Source of the DNA: TMED14 sp002167805
GTDB taxonomy: Bacteria; Bacteroidota; Bacteroidia; Flavobacteriales; Schleiferiaceae
Direction of reading: 5' to 3'
Length of the DNA: 64,000 bases
Assembly (NCBI GenBank): GCA_965655795.1
Contig: CBFHHY010000004.1
Span: forward strand, 1 to 64,000
Part shown: positions 18,509 to 27,681 of the stretch, piece after piece
How the letters are laid out: every line of letters begins with the position of its first letter
Position numbering within the stretch: position 1 is the stretch's first letter
Notes under the pieces: model-generated
Told to the model about the DNA's origin: nothing
Databases searched by the model: none
What the model saw: only the letters and a program-made list of their open reading frames with translations
Position numbers and translations under genes: made by a program

Positions 18509-19243
18509 ATGAATTACAAATACATACTTGATCAATATTATAACCTGCATACAGTTTCATCAGCGAAATTGAAAGAGGCCGATGAATTTAATAGATATGT
18601 TCTTTTTATTTTATCAGAGCCCAATGAATACCGAAAAAAGCACATTCCGACTTTGAAAATAATTTTCAAAGAGTTTAGCTCCGATAAGATAACTTTTGAT
18701 AATTTTTGGAAGGAAATTATGAACATGGAGGCTGCAGAAATTCAAGAGCGTGAAATATTTAAATCAAAAATATCTCTTTTAGATAACCCTATTGATTTGC
18801 TTGATTATCTAATGAACTTCAGTTTTCAGGATCTAAAAACTTTTGTCTATCGAAAATTTCTCCCAAGTTCAAAGCTGAAATATGTTGAATTAGTTGAAAA
18901 TGCGGAGGACTATTTTTCTAAATATGGAATGCCAAGTGTCATTGATGATCTAAATATTAAAAATATCGGAATGCAAAAATTGCTTTCGGCAGGATATTTT
19001 CTACTCAAGAATCGAAGTAGGTTGAATTTACAAAAGTCAATTACGAGTGACAGGTTATTCTGCCTTTGGCTTTTGATGGTTTTATCAGATAAAGATGATC
19101 CTGTTAGGACATACATCATTCGCAGAACAAATGCTGAGAATTATAAGTCATTTAGAAATTTTGTGAAGTCAAAGGGCGGGGTAGCATGGACTTATAAATA
19201 CATTAATGGGGAATTAAGTTTTGCAAAACTGTCCAAAGGGTAG
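18509..19243 (+). CDS. Unrecognised helical cytoplasmic protein
   Basis: 244 residues starting at ATG, 6 bases after the preceding stop. There is no signal peptide or membrane segment. The sequence looks alpha-helical, with many Leu, Phe, Lys and Glu residues, and includes LFCLWLLMVLSDKDDP near residue 190, a single hydrophobic helix-like segment. I recognise no domain. It differs from its neighbours, which are all exported, so it could be a cytoplasmic or regulatory partner, or just an operon passenger. Confidence 0.6.
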   Translation: MNYKYILDQYYNLHTVSSAKLKEADEFNRYVLFILSEPNEYRKKHIPTLKIIFKEFSSDKITFDNFWKEIMNMEAAEIQEREIFKSKISLLDNPIDLLDYLMNFSFQDLKTFVYRKFLPSSKLKYVELVENAEDYFSKYGMPSVIDDLNIKNIGMQKLLSAGYFLLKNRSRLNLQKSITSDRLFCLWLLMVLSDKDDPVRTYIIRRTNAENYKSFRNFVKSKGGVAWTYKYINGELSFAKLSKG

Positions 19244-19254
19244 AATTTTTACTA

Positions 19255-19262
19255 TACTTTTG
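19255..19262 (+). promoter_or_regulatory. Candidate Bacteroidota -7 element for the acidic-repeat protein gene
   Basis: TACTTTTG matches the TAnnTTTG consensus and lies 18 bases upstream of the next ATG, with a run of ten A residues (19267-19276) between them. No clear -33 TTG is seen at the usual distance, so this is a moderate call. Confidence 0.4.
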
Positions 19263-19280
19263 AAATAAAAAAAAAAGATT

Positions 19281-20069
19281 ATGAAAAATATATTTTTAAT
19301 TATACTGATGGTTATGTCTGTTTTGGCATTTGGCCAGGAAGTCCCAACAAATACGCCTGACACCTCGGCTGTAGAATCTACTGAAGCTGCTGCTCCAGAA
19401 TCCACCGAAACTAATATGGAATCTACTGAGGTCATTGTTGAATCTACTGAAGATGCTGCAGAATCCGCGGAGGAATCGGCCACCGAGACTGCAGAAGATG
19501 AAGACGCTTTAGAAACACTTCAAAAAGCTTTAGTTGAAGAGGAGCAGACGGTAGCTGAGAATTCTGATTCTGAAGGAGATTCTCCAGATGTGGATATTGA
19601 AGATTCAGAAGATCTGGTTTCGGGTCCTTCATTAGTCATAGGGCTCGGTGTGCTTCCGACTCATTCTGATATAGGTAAAGGAAATATATCTACTCCATTG
19701 CGTTTTTCTGTTGGTGCTGATGATTTATTTTCAGGATTTGGTTTGATAGCTCTTTATGAAAGTGGGTCTGCTGTAAATGGCCCTTATGTAGACAACGATG
19801 GTGGGCTAGTCGATAATTATGCAAGGTTTACATTGGGACCGACATACAGATTTAATAAATTTAGAGTTTCAGCAGCTATAGATTTATTTGGACCAAAGGG
19901 TTTTTTCTTGGCCTCTGGTGCTGATGATGGAATAGTTGGCTCAGGGAGGAAATTCATTGGAGTTTCTTATGATGTTTTTAAAGGTTTTTACGTAGGTGTT
20001 GACTTTTCGGCTTATGCCGGAATAGGCGTAATGCTTAATTATTCAATCCCCTTAGGAGGAGTCTTGTAA
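19281..20069 (+). CDS. Secreted protein with acidic repeat region and barrel-like C-terminus
   Basis: 262 residues. A signal peptide (residues 3-18, ending AFGQE) is followed by an acidic stretch to about residue 112 built of imperfect ESTE/EST repeats (ESTEAAAPESTET, ESTEVIVESTED). From about 113 onward it alternates like a small outer-membrane barrel (SLVIGLGVL, FTLGPTYRF, FYVGVDFSAYAGIGVML). The acidic part is encoded by short repeats around GAATCTACTGA. No named family is recognised. It has its own candidate promoter and a strong terminator, so it may be expressed independently of the upstream run. Confidence 0.7.
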   Translation: MKNIFLIILMVMSVLAFGQEVPTNTPDTSAVESTEAAAPESTETNMESTEVIVESTEDAAESAEESATETAEDEDALETLQKALVEEEQTVAENSDSEGDSPDVDIEDSEDLVSGPSLVIGLGVLPTHSDIGKGNISTPLRFSVGADDLFSGFGLIALYESGSAVNGPYVDNDGGLVDNYARFTLGPTYRFNKFRVSAAIDLFGPKGFFLASGADDGIVGSGRKFIGVSYDVFKGFYVGVDFSAYAGIGVMLNYSIPLGGVL

Positions 20070-20099
20070 TAGGTCTTATCATTTAGAAAAAATATTTTA

Positions 20100-20123
20100 A
20101 AACAGCCCCTATTGGGGCTGTTT
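20100..20123 (+). terminator. Rho-independent-type terminator
   Basis: A perfect 10-bp stem (AAACAGCCCC / GGGGCTGTTT) closes a TATT loop, 31 bases after the acidic-repeat gene. The stem itself ends in T residues. It closes the adhesin region and separates it from tig. Confidence 0.85.
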
Positions 20124-20221
20124 GCGTATCTAAATATGTAAGTTTATTGTCGTTTTGGAGAGTTCTTATCAACGTTATCCATGGATTAAGTAAGATTCAA
20201 GGATAGCTGAAGTCTATATCG

Positions 20222-20229
20222 TACCTTTG
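20222..20229 (+). promoter_or_regulatory. Candidate -7 promoter element for tig-clpP-clpX
   Basis: TACCTTTG fits the Bacteroidota TAnnTTTG -7 consensus and lies 24 bases upstream of the tig ATG, downstream of a terminator. No convincing TTG was found at the -33 position. Confidence 0.55.
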
Positions 20230-20253
20230 CAATCCTTTAAAAAAGAATAAAAA

Positions 20254-21597
20254 ATGAATGTTTTTCACAACCTTGACCGCCAAAATAATGGTGTATTAAC
20301 CATTGAAATCGAACAACAAGATTTTGCAGGAAAAGTCGAAAAAGCTTTATTAGATTACCGTAAAAGGGCCAATATTCCAGGTTTTAGAATAGGAATGGCT
20401 CCTATGGGTATGATTAAGAAACAATATGAAGGCCCGGTACGAACTGATGAAGTAAATAAAATTTTGCAAGATGGTTTATTTAAGTATTTGGAGTCTGAAA
20501 AATTAGAAATACTTGGTCAACCATTGCCAATAGCAAATACTGTAGATTTTTCAGATCCAAAATTCCAGGTTCAATTTGAAATTGGTGTAGCTCCAAAATT
20601 TGATCTTGCCATTAGTGAAAAGGTAAAGCTCCCTTATCATAAAATAAAAATAGATAATGCTACAATTGATGAGGAGATGTTAAATCTTCGCAATCGTTAT
20701 GGTAAAATGACGGAAGTTAATGAAGTGGGTCAAGAAGATATTTTATTTGGTGACTTTGTTGAAACGGATAAAAGAGGGAATCATTTGGAGAATGGAATAA
20801 AAAAAGAGGGAAAGATTGGAATTAAATCTATTTCTGATAAAAGAACTAGAAAGTCAGCTTTATCATTAAAAATTGGCGAGACTATTGCACTAAGCGCATC
20901 TAAATCTTTTGTGGATGACTTTGATTTTTTTCAGGTTCTGGGTTTTGATGAAGATGAAAAAGGATCCACACTTGGATTTTTTGAATTAAGATTGAAGACA
21001 ATATACCATGTTGAACCTGCATTAGTTGGTAAAGACCTTTTTGACAAGGTTTTTGGTGAGGGTTCTATAAATAGCGAAGAAGAGTTTCGAGATAAAATCA
21101 AAGAGGATATTCAAGGCCTCTATGATCGTGACTCAGACATTCATTTTTTTAATACTGTCACTGAGCATTTAATGAAAATAAAAATGAATCTCCCAGTAGA
21201 TTTCATGAAAAAATGGATCAGCAAACAAGGTGAAAATCCGCCATCAATCTCTGAAATTAATGAGCAGTGGGAGCAGACTGAGAAGGCCATGCGGTGGCAA
21301 TTGATCGAAAGCAAGTTACAACGTGATCATAATATACAAGTGAATAAGGAAGATCTGCTCTCATATGCTGTTAAAATGGTCAAAACGCGAATGTCACAAT
21401 ATGGTCAGATGATGGATGATAAAGAAGCTGAAAAAATGGCTTTAGGTGTTTTAGAGAATCGTGAGCAAGCAGAGCAACTTTCGGATCAACTTTTACAAGA
21501 TAAAATGTTAGAATTTTTCAAGGGTTCATTTTCTTTGAAGATGGTTGACACTTCATATGCAAATTTTCTTAAATTGTTAAAAAAAGCAAAAAAATAA
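20254..21597 (+). CDS. tig: Trigger factor
   Basis: 447 residues. Trigger factor is the ribosome-associated chaperone that meets nascent chains at the exit tunnel. The N-terminal domain ends in the ribosome-docking signature at residues 43-50 (GFRIGMAP, where E. coli has GFRKGKVP). A diverged FKBP-like middle segment follows (about 155-265), then the long helical chaperone C-terminus. Gene order tig-clpP-clpX is the classic arrangement, with a 6-base gap to clpP. The docking loop replaces the usual Lys46 with Ile, which is notable but probably tolerated. Confidence 0.95.
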   Translation: MNVFHNLDRQNNGVLTIEIEQQDFAGKVEKALLDYRKRANIPGFRIGMAPMGMIKKQYEGPVRTDEVNKILQDGLFKYLESEKLEILGQPLPIANTVDFSDPKFQVQFEIGVAPKFDLAISEKVKLPYHKIKIDNATIDEEMLNLRNRYGKMTEVNEVGQEDILFGDFVETDKRGNHLENGIKKEGKIGIKSISDKRTRKSALSLKIGETIALSASKSFVDDFDFFQVLGFDEDEKGSTLGFFELRLKTIYHVEPALVGKDLFDKVFGEGSINSEEEFRDKIKEDIQGLYDRDSDIHFFNTVTEHLMKIKMNLPVDFMKKWISKQGENPPSISEINEQWEQTEKAMRWQLIESKLQRDHNIQVNKEDLLSYAVKMVKTRMSQYGQMMDDKEAEKMALGVLENREQAEQLSDQLLQDKMLEFFKGSFSLKMVDTSYANFLKLLKKAKK

Positions 21598-21603
21598 AAT
21601 AAT

Positions 21604-22275
21604 ATGGACTTAGGAAAAGAATTTAGTAAGTATGCAAAACTTGATAAGGGTATAAATAGCATGCATCTTCAAGATTATGTTGAAAGCTCATTGACTCCAT
21701 ATATTATTGAGGAACGCTCATTGAATGTCGCTCAAATGGATGTGTTTTCAAGATTGATGATGGATCGAATAATATTTTTGGGTACTGGAATTAATGACCA
21801 AGTTGCAAACATTGTCCAAGCTCAACTTTTATTTCTAGAGTCGGCAGACAGTAAAAAAGATATTCAAATTTATATGAATAGCCCAGGGGGGTCTGTCCAC
21901 GCAGGGCTTGGTATTTATGATACCATGCAGGTTGTGACTCCCGATGTAGCCACAATATGTACTGGTATGGCTGCTTCTATGGGTGCTGTTTTACTTTGCG
22001 CAGGCGCTGAAGGCAAACGTTCAGCTTTAAAGCACTCGAGAGTTATGATTCATCAGCCAATGGGAGGTGCTCAAGGACAAGCAAGTGATATGGAGATAAC
22101 CTTGCATGAAATTTTGAAATTAAAGAAAGAGCTTTATGAAATAATAGCCAGTCACTCTGGTCAGGCATTTGATAAAGTTGAAAAAGATTCAGATCGAGAT
22201 TATTGGATGACTTCATTAGAGGCAAAAAATTATGGCATGATCGATGAAATTTTGGAAGGGAAAAGAAATAAATAA
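21604..22275 (+). CDS. clpP: ATP-dependent Clp protease proteolytic subunit
   Basis: 223 residues, a normal ClpP length. The catalytic triad is visible: Ser125 in GMAASMG, His150 in MIHQP, and Asp199 in DRDYW. ClpP forms the tetradecameric serine-protease chamber that degrades proteins unfolded by ClpX. Its stop codon overlaps the clpX start by one base (TAATG), so the two subunits are translationally coupled. Confidence 0.97.
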   Translation: MDLGKEFSKYAKLDKGINSMHLQDYVESSLTPYIIEERSLNVAQMDVFSRLMMDRIIFLGTGINDQVANIVQAQLLFLESADSKKDIQIYMNSPGGSVHAGLGIYDTMQVVTPDVATICTGMAASMGAVLLCAGAEGKRSALKHSRVMIHQPMGGAQGQASDMEITLHEILKLKKELYEIIASHSGQAFDKVEKDSDRDYWMTSLEAKNYGMIDEILEGKRNK

Positions 22276-23477
22276 TGGGAGAGATTTCTCAATGTTCGTT
22301 TTGTGGAAGCCCAAAGTCTGAAGGCGGGCTCTTGATTGCGGGACTCGATGCACATATTTGTGAATCATGTATCGAACAAGCACATGAAATAGTTCTTGAG
22401 GAAGGTAGAGAAAATGCTGATTCTAAAGAGGAAATCGCAAAATCGCCTAAGCCGAAAGAAATTTACGATCATTTAAATGAATATGTTATTGGTCAAGATG
22501 AAGCGAAAAGGCATTTGAGTGTAGCGGTTTATAACCATTACAAAAGGGTTCAAAGTGGAAAATCAGATGACTTCGAGATCGAAAAATCAAATGTTATTTT
22601 AGCTGGAGAAACAGGAACTGGGAAGACACTTCTTGCTCGAACTATTGCAAAAATGTTGAGTGTTCCATTTGCCATAGTTGATGCTACGATTTTAACTCAA
22701 GCTGGTTATGTTGGAGAAGATGTTGAGAGTATTTTGACAAGGCTTCTGCAAGCAGCAGATTATAATGTGAAAGCCGCTGAGAAAGGAATTATTTTTATAG
22801 ATGAAATTGATAAAATAGCTAGAAAAAGTGATAACCCTTCAATTACTAGGGACGTTTCAGGTGAAGGGGTTCAACAGGCTTTATTGAAGCTTTTAGAGGG
22901 CACCAAAGTAAATGTACCACCCAAAGGAGGAAGAAAGCATCCAGATCAAAAGTTTGTTGAAGTGGATACTACAAATATTTTATTTATCGCTGGTGGAGCT
23001 TTTGATGGAGTTGAGCGTCACATAGCTCGGAGATTAAATACCCAAATTGTAGGGTATGGGGGTTCAATATTGCGAAGTGATTTAGATCCTAAAAATTTTC
23101 TTTCTGCTATATCCCCGCAGGATTTAAAGTCTTTTGGCTTGATTCCAGAATTAATTGGTAGAATGCCTGTTCTAACTTTTTTAGAACCACTTTCTCGAGA
23201 TTCTTTGATCAAGATACTAACTCAACCCAAGAATGCCCTTATCAAGCAGTATAAGGAATTATTTAGCATGGATGATATTGTTTTTGAAATAGAAACTGAG
23301 GCACTTGAAAAGATTGCAGATAAGGCTCTTGAGTATAAATTAGGAGCGAGAGGCTTAAGATCTATTTGTGAGGCAATTTTCACTGATGCAATGTTTGATC
23401 TTCCTGAAAAGGTTATTGTTAATGCTAACTATGTAGAAAATAAATTATCTAAAGCAAGTAATCTCAAGGCAGCATAG
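22275..23477 (+). CDS. clpX: ATP-dependent Clp protease ATP-binding subunit
   Basis: 400 residues. An N-terminal zinc-binding domain has Cys7, Cys10, Cys29 and Cys32. The AAA+ module has Walker A GETGTGKT at 111-118, pore loop GYVGED at 144-149, Walker B IIFIDE at 172-177, and an RH-type pore motif in GVERHIARR. ClpX unfolds tagged substrates and feeds them to ClpP. It is the last gene of the tig-clpP-clpX run and faces folA tail to tail, with only 8 bases between the stops. Confidence 0.97.
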   Translation: MGEISQCSFCGSPKSEGGLLIAGLDAHICESCIEQAHEIVLEEGRENADSKEEIAKSPKPKEIYDHLNEYVIGQDEAKRHLSVAVYNHYKRVQSGKSDDFEIEKSNVILAGETGTGKTLLARTIAKMLSVPFAIVDATILTQAGYVGEDVESILTRLLQAADYNVKAAEKGIIFIDEIDKIARKSDNPSITRDVSGEGVQQALLKLLEGTKVNVPPKGGRKHPDQKFVEVDTTNILFIAGGAFDGVERHIARRLNTQIVGYGGSILRSDLDPKNFLSAISPQDLKSFGLIPELIGRMPVLTFLEPLSRDSLIKILTQPKNALIKQYKELFSMDDIVFEIETEALEKIADKALEYKLGARGLRSICEAIFTDAMFDLPEKVIVNANYVENKLSKASNLKAA

Positions 23478-23485
23478 AGCGAACA

Positions 23486-23968
23486 TTATTTTTGTTGATA
23501 TTGAACAAAGTCGAAGCCTACTATGTGTTTTTCGTCGATTTCATGACTTTCTCGGGATGTCTCAAAAAAGTCATTTTTGTAATTACAGAGCCACGCATCA
23601 CCTCTGAAAACTCCATGAACTTCAGTTATCTCCAAATTGCTACAATATGAAATTCCTTGTTTATAGATTTCAGCTCCTCCGATAATAAATATATTCTCAT
23701 CAATATCATTTGCCATTTTTATTGCCTCAGTGATCCCAGAGGAAACCAAAACATCGGGGTAGTTCCATTTTTTATTTCTCGTGATAACAATATTTGTTCT
23801 ATTTGGCAAAGCTTTTCCGATGGATTCAAATGTTTTCCTTCCCATAATTATGGGGTGACCTGAAGTTAATTTTTTGAAACGCATAAGATCCTTCGGTAAA
23901 TGCCAAAGAAGTTTATTCTTTCCACCAATTAATTGATTTTTGTCGTGTGCTGCAATCAACGTGATCAT
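23486..23968 (-). CDS. folA: Dihydrofolate reductase
   Basis: 160 residues, a typical chromosomal DHFR. The substrate-binding Asp27 lies in WHLPKD, and IMGRKTFESIG and IIGGAEIY are the conserved NADPH-binding segments. It reduces dihydrofolate to tetrahydrofolate, regenerating the cofactor consumed by the thymidylate synthase encoded 6 bases upstream. It is the last gene of the etfB-to-folA run. Confidence 0.96.
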   Translation of the reverse strand: MITLIAAHDKNQLIGGKNKLLWHLPKDLMRFKKLTSGHPIIMGRKTFESIGKALPNRTNIVITRNKKWNYPDVLVSSGITEAIKMANDIDENIFIIGGAEIYKQGISYCSNLEITEVHGVFRGDAWLCNYKNDFFETSRESHEIDEKHIVGFDFVQYQQK

Positions 23969-23974
23969 ATCTTT

Positions 23975-24853
23975 TTAAACAGCTACAGTTCCAGGAATAT
24001 GGGGATGAGGAGAATATCCTTCTAGTGTAAAATCATCAAAATTCAAATCAAACATATTTTTCACTTTAGGATTTATAATAATTTTAGGTAAGGGTTTAAA
24101 TTCTCTGGATATTTGAAGTTTTACTTGATCTAGGTGGTTTAAATAGATATGAGCATCGCCAAGTGTATGAATAAAATCTCCAACTTCTAAACCCAAGTCA
24201 TGAGCTATCATGTGAATTAAAAGTGCATAAGATGCAATGTTAAAAGGAACCCCTAAAAAAATATCGGCACTACGCTGATAAAGCTGGCAGCTCAATCGTC
24301 CATTGGCTATATAGAATTGAAAAAACGCATGGCATGGCGGTAAAGCCATTTTTTCTATGAACCCCGGGTTCCATGCACTAACAATATGTCTTCTTGAATC
24401 AGGATTCTTACGCAGATCATTCATCACATTTTTCAGTTGATCTACTTTACCCTCAGGGCCTGGCCAAGATCTCCATTGATGTCCATAGACAGGCCCTAGC
24501 TCTCCCCATTTTTCAGCAAAGTTGTTATCATTTGATATTCTTTCAGCGAATTCACGAATATTTTCACCATTAAAGTTTGAAGAAGATTTGTATTTAGCGT
24601 AAGGCCAATCATCCCAAATCCTTACCCCATTTTTACATAAGTATTGGATATTTGTCTCTCCTTTAATAAACCAAATTAATTCATGTAATATACTTTTTAA
24701 ATGAAGCTTTTTGGTAGTAATTAAAGGGAACCCCTCTCTTAAGTTGAAACGCATTTGGTATCCAAAAACAGATAAAGTTCCTGTACCTGTTCTATCTTTT
24801 TTTTCCTCGCCAGAGTCTAGTACATGTTGAATTAATTGATGGTACTGCTTCAT
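23975..24853 (-). CDS. thyA: Thymidylate synthase
   Basis: 292 residues from ATG at 24853 (MKQYHQLIQ, matching E. coli MKQYLELMQ); a TTG seven codons upstream is rejected because it would overlap the previous gene. It methylates dUMP to dTMP using methylenetetrahydrofolate. The catalytic Cys174 lies in LPPCHAFFQ, with RTGTGT at 21-26 and QRSADIFLGVPFN also conserved. It carries an insertion at about residues 84-115 compared with the 264-residue E. coli enzyme, as in longer ThyA forms. Start is 4 bases after the transporter stop. Confidence 0.96.
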   Translation of the reverse strand: MKQYHQLIQHVLDSGEEKKDRTGTGTLSVFGYQMRFNLREGFPLITTKKLHLKSILHELIWFIKGETNIQYLCKNGVRIWDDWPYAKYKSSSNFNGENIREFAERISNDNNFAEKWGELGPVYGHQWRSWPGPEGKVDQLKNVMNDLRKNPDSRRHIVSAWNPGFIEKMALPPCHAFFQFYIANGRLSCQLYQRSADIFLGVPFNIASYALLIHMIAHDLGLEVGDFIHTLGDAHIYLNHLDQVKLQISREFKPLPKIIINPKVKNMFDLNFDDFTLEGYSPHPHIPGTVAV

Positions 24854-24857
24854 TTTT

Positions 24858-26141
24858 TTAATATAATATTCCAACTAAAATAGCAGTGAATAAAGAAGCA
24901 GCAGTTCCGGCAAGAAGTGCTCTCAGACCCAATTCACTTAATTCCTTTCTTCTGCTTGGAGCCAGGGCTCCAATTCCCCCAATTTGAATGCCAATAGATG
25001 CAAAATTGGCAAAACCACATAGGATATATGTAGATAATATTTGTGCTTTTTCAGAATTCAATTGACCGCTATTCATTAAGCCTTCCATGGATACGTACGC
25101 ATAAAATTCGTTTAATACAGTTTTTTCACCTAGAAGTTGTCCAACTGAAGCGGCATCTGACCACGGTACACCCATTAGCCATGTAAGAGGCGCTAAAGCA
25201 ATACCAAATATTGATTGAAGATTAAATTCTGTATATCTTCCTGATGTAGACGATTCTATAAATTCATTTAATCCGGTCCAGCTGCCTATTACGCCATTCA
25301 AAAGTGCATTTATTAGGGCTATTATTGCTGTAAATACTAAAAGCATTACTCCAACATTTACAGACATTTTAAGGCCGTCAGCAGTTCCATGAGCTATTGC
25401 CTCAAGCCAGTTGCCCTGCTTATTAATTTTTACTTCCGCTGAATCAACGAAATTTTCGGTTTCAGGTAAAAGAATTTTTGCTCCTACAATGGCCGCTGGA
25501 GCGCTCATGACCGAGGCCGCAAGTAGATGGCGAGCAAAGAAAACTTGCCTTTCGGGGTCGTCTCCTCCTAAATAGTTTATGTAAGCAGCTAATACCGCCC
25601 CTGCAATTGTCGACATTCCACCTGTCATAAGGCACATAAGTTCTGATCGAGTCATTCCTTTGATATAAGGTTTAACAAGAAGGGGTGCTTCGGTTTGGCC
25701 TACAAAAACATTTGCAGCGGCAGATAAACTTTCCGCTCCTGAAAGCTTTAGAGTTCGTTTCATGAACCAAGCAAATACAAACACAACTTTTTGTAAAATT
25801 CCAAAATGAAAAAATAAGCTAGTAATTGCACTAAAAAATATTATAGTAGGCAGAACTTGAAAGGCAAAAATGTAACCAAAGCTATCAGTGTTTCCTACTA
25901 AGTCTCCAAAAAGGAATAGACTTCCTTCTCGGGCAAATCCCAATAATGAGACAAACCCCTTGCCAATCCAGTCAAAACCATTTGATACCCAGTCTAATTC
26001 CAATATCAAGAAAGCTAATATGAATTGAATAATTAACCCTTTAAGGACTAATGACCATGAGATAGCTCTTCTATTTGAACTCGCTAACCATAATATTCCA
26101 ATTAAAAGAAAAAGACTAGTTATTGGTCTTAAGATTTCCAT
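24858..26141 (-). CDS. NupC/CNT-family nucleoside transporter
   Basis: 427 residues with about ten hydrophobic segments. The conserved CNT motifs are present: GGMSTIAGAVLAAYI, a LLAASVMSAPAA segment, and CGFANFASIGIQIGG near the C-terminus. The family imports nucleosides with cation symport across the inner membrane. It overlaps the DUF151 gene by 13 bases and is directly followed by thyA, which fits a nucleoside/thymidylate theme. The exact substrate cannot be read from the sequence. Confidence 0.92.
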   Translation of the reverse strand: MEILRPITSLFLLIGILWLASSNRRAISWSLVLKGLIIQFILAFLILELDWVSNGFDWIGKGFVSLLGFAREGSLFLFGDLVGNTDSFGYIFAFQVLPTIIFFSAITSLFFHFGILQKVVFVFAWFMKRTLKLSGAESLSAAANVFVGQTEAPLLVKPYIKGMTRSELMCLMTGGMSTIAGAVLAAYINYLGGDDPERQVFFARHLLAASVMSAPAAIVGAKILLPETENFVDSAEVKINKQGNWLEAIAHGTADGLKMSVNVGVMLLVFTAIIALINALLNGVIGSWTGLNEFIESSTSGRYTEFNLQSIFGIALAPLTWLMGVPWSDAASVGQLLGEKTVLNEFYAYVSMEGLMNSGQLNSEKAQILSTYILCGFANFASIGIQIGGIGALAPSRRKELSELGLRALLAGTAASLFTAILVGILY

Positions 26142-26728
26142 TTATTTTTCTTTAATTCATCACGAATTCTTGCTGCAAGTTCGTAATCTTCTGATACAAT
26201 TGCATTATTTAATATTTCTTCTAATTTATTTTTTGAAATAGAACTTAAATCGTCCAAAAAATCACTACTGTTGGTTATTGTAACTTTTTCAACTGTTTGT
26301 TTCAAATTCGCAAGAGAAGTTGTCATTCCAGCTTTATTTAAAACATCTTTCGTGGAAAAAATTGGACATTCTGCCCTTAATGCAAGAGCTATAGCATCAG
26401 ATGGTCGGGAATCTATTTGTTGTTCAGTATTTCCCGAATTGAATACCAGGGATGCATAAAATATTCCGTCTTGAAGATCTTTTATTAAAACTTCTTTTAG
26501 TTCGATTTGGTATTTATTTGTAATCTCTTGAAATAAATCATGAGTCATTGGTCTTGGAGGCTTGGACATTTTGTCGAGGGCAATGGCGATACTTTGAGCT
26601 TCAAAAGCTCCAATAACAATAGGTATCTTAATTTTATCTTCTACAGATTCAAGCAACAACGCATATGCACCTGAGGGTCTTTCACTATATGTTAGACCTT
26701 TGACTTCGAGAAGAATTTTATCCTCCAT
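26129..26728 (-). CDS. DUF151 bifunctional-nuclease-family protein with C-terminal UVR domain
   Basis: 199 residues. The N-terminal DUF151 domain (about 1-140) has the conserved IPIVIGAFEAQSIAIAL and DSRPSDAIALALR segments. The C-terminus (about 165-195) has a UVR-like helix pair (LNNAIVSEDYELAARIRDEL), as in UvrB/UvrC-interacting proteins. A nuclease activity has been reported for plant members, but the bacterial role is unclear. It overlaps etfA by one base and the transporter by 13. Confidence 0.85.
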   Translation of the reverse strand: MEDKILLEVKGLTYSERPSGAYALLLESVEDKIKIPIVIGAFEAQSIAIALDKMSKPPRPMTHDLFQEITNKYQIELKEVLIKDLQDGIFYASLVFNSGNTEQQIDSRPSDAIALALRAECPIFSTKDVLNKAGMTTSLANLKQTVEKVTITNSSDFLDDLSSISKNKLEEILNNAIVSEDYELAARIRDELKKNKWKS

Positions 26729-27678
26729 TAATTTTGAAAAGTTCTTAAAGCTTCTGTAAGTCTCGGAACGACATCAAAAGCATCTCCAACAATTCCATAA
26801 TCTGCAGCCTTAAAAAAAGGAGCTTCCGGATCATTATTGATAACTACAATAGTTTTTGAGCGACTCACACCAGCTAAATGTTGAATTGCCCCTGAAATAC
26901 CGATAGCAATATATAATTCTGGATTAATTTGTATTCCTGTTTGTCCAACATGTTCGCTATGAGGTCGCCAGCCAATATCACTTACGGGCTTTGAGCATGC
27001 CGTACCGGCATTAAGAACTTTAGCAAGATCGGTAATGATATTCCAATTTTCAGGACCTTTCATGCCTCGGCCTGCAGAGACAACCCTTTCAGCTTCAGGC
27101 AAAGGGATTTCCCCTGATTTGTTTTCTGTGCTTATTATCTCTGTTTTTGGAATTGAATTTTCATTTCTAATTTCAATTGAAACATTATTTTTTGGATTTG
27201 AGTTAACGCCGAGGGCATTTGGAACAAGTCCCAAAATAGAGCAATTTGAATTACTACAATTTTCTTCGATACCTTTTGAAGAAAAAGAACTTCTAAAAAC
27301 AGTTAAAGGGTTGTAATTGGAGGGTAAGCTTGTAACATTTGAGACTGCAGCGGATCCAGATAAAGCCGATAAAACTCCTAACAATGATTTTCCATTTGTG
27401 GTTCCGTTTATTATAACCAGTTTACTTTGAAGTTCTTTTACTAATTCAGAGAGTAATTGAGCATGAGAAAAAGGTTCAAAGTGTTCCACATTTTCAAACT
27501 GAATAACTTGATCAGCTCCATATTCGGCCAAAATATTGTTAGGATTTTCAATTTTACCAAAAACTACAGTAAGGCATGTTGTTCCTAATTTTTCTGCACA
27601 ATGAGAGCCATATGAAACCGCTTCAAACGTTGCTTTTTTGAATTTTTGATTCCATGTTTCTGCGTAAACTACTACCAT
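26728..27678 (-). CDS. etfA: Electron transfer flavoprotein alpha subunit
   Basis: 316 residues. The C-terminal FAD-binding domain is clear: VVSAGRGMKGPENW, DIGWRPHSEHVGQTG, ISGAIQHLAGV and INNDPEAPFFKAADYGIVGD. ETF carries electrons from acyl-CoA dehydrogenases to the quinone pool through ETF:quinone oxidoreductase. It follows etfB after 3 bases, and the two subunits form a heterodimer. Confidence 0.96.
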   Translation of the reverse strand: MVVVYAETWNQKFKKATFEAVSYGSHCAEKLGTTCLTVVFGKIENPNNILAEYGADQVIQFENVEHFEPFSHAQLLSELVKELQSKLVIINGTTNGKSLLGVLSALSGSAAVSNVTSLPSNYNPLTVFRSSFSSKGIEENCSNSNCSILGLVPNALGVNSNPKNNVSIEIRNENSIPKTEIISTENKSGEIPLPEAERVVSAGRGMKGPENWNIITDLAKVLNAGTACSKPVSDIGWRPHSEHVGQTGIQINPELYIAIGISGAIQHLAGVSRSKTIVVINNDPEAPFFKAADYGIVGDAFDVVPRLTEALRTFQN

Positions 27679-27681
27679 AAT

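Noticed and set aside
19214..19483. Minus-strand frame rich in Ser-Val-Asp repeats
   Set aside because: It is the antisense shadow of the EST-type acidic repeats in the plus-strand gene, which has a signal peptide, a terminator and a promoter motif.
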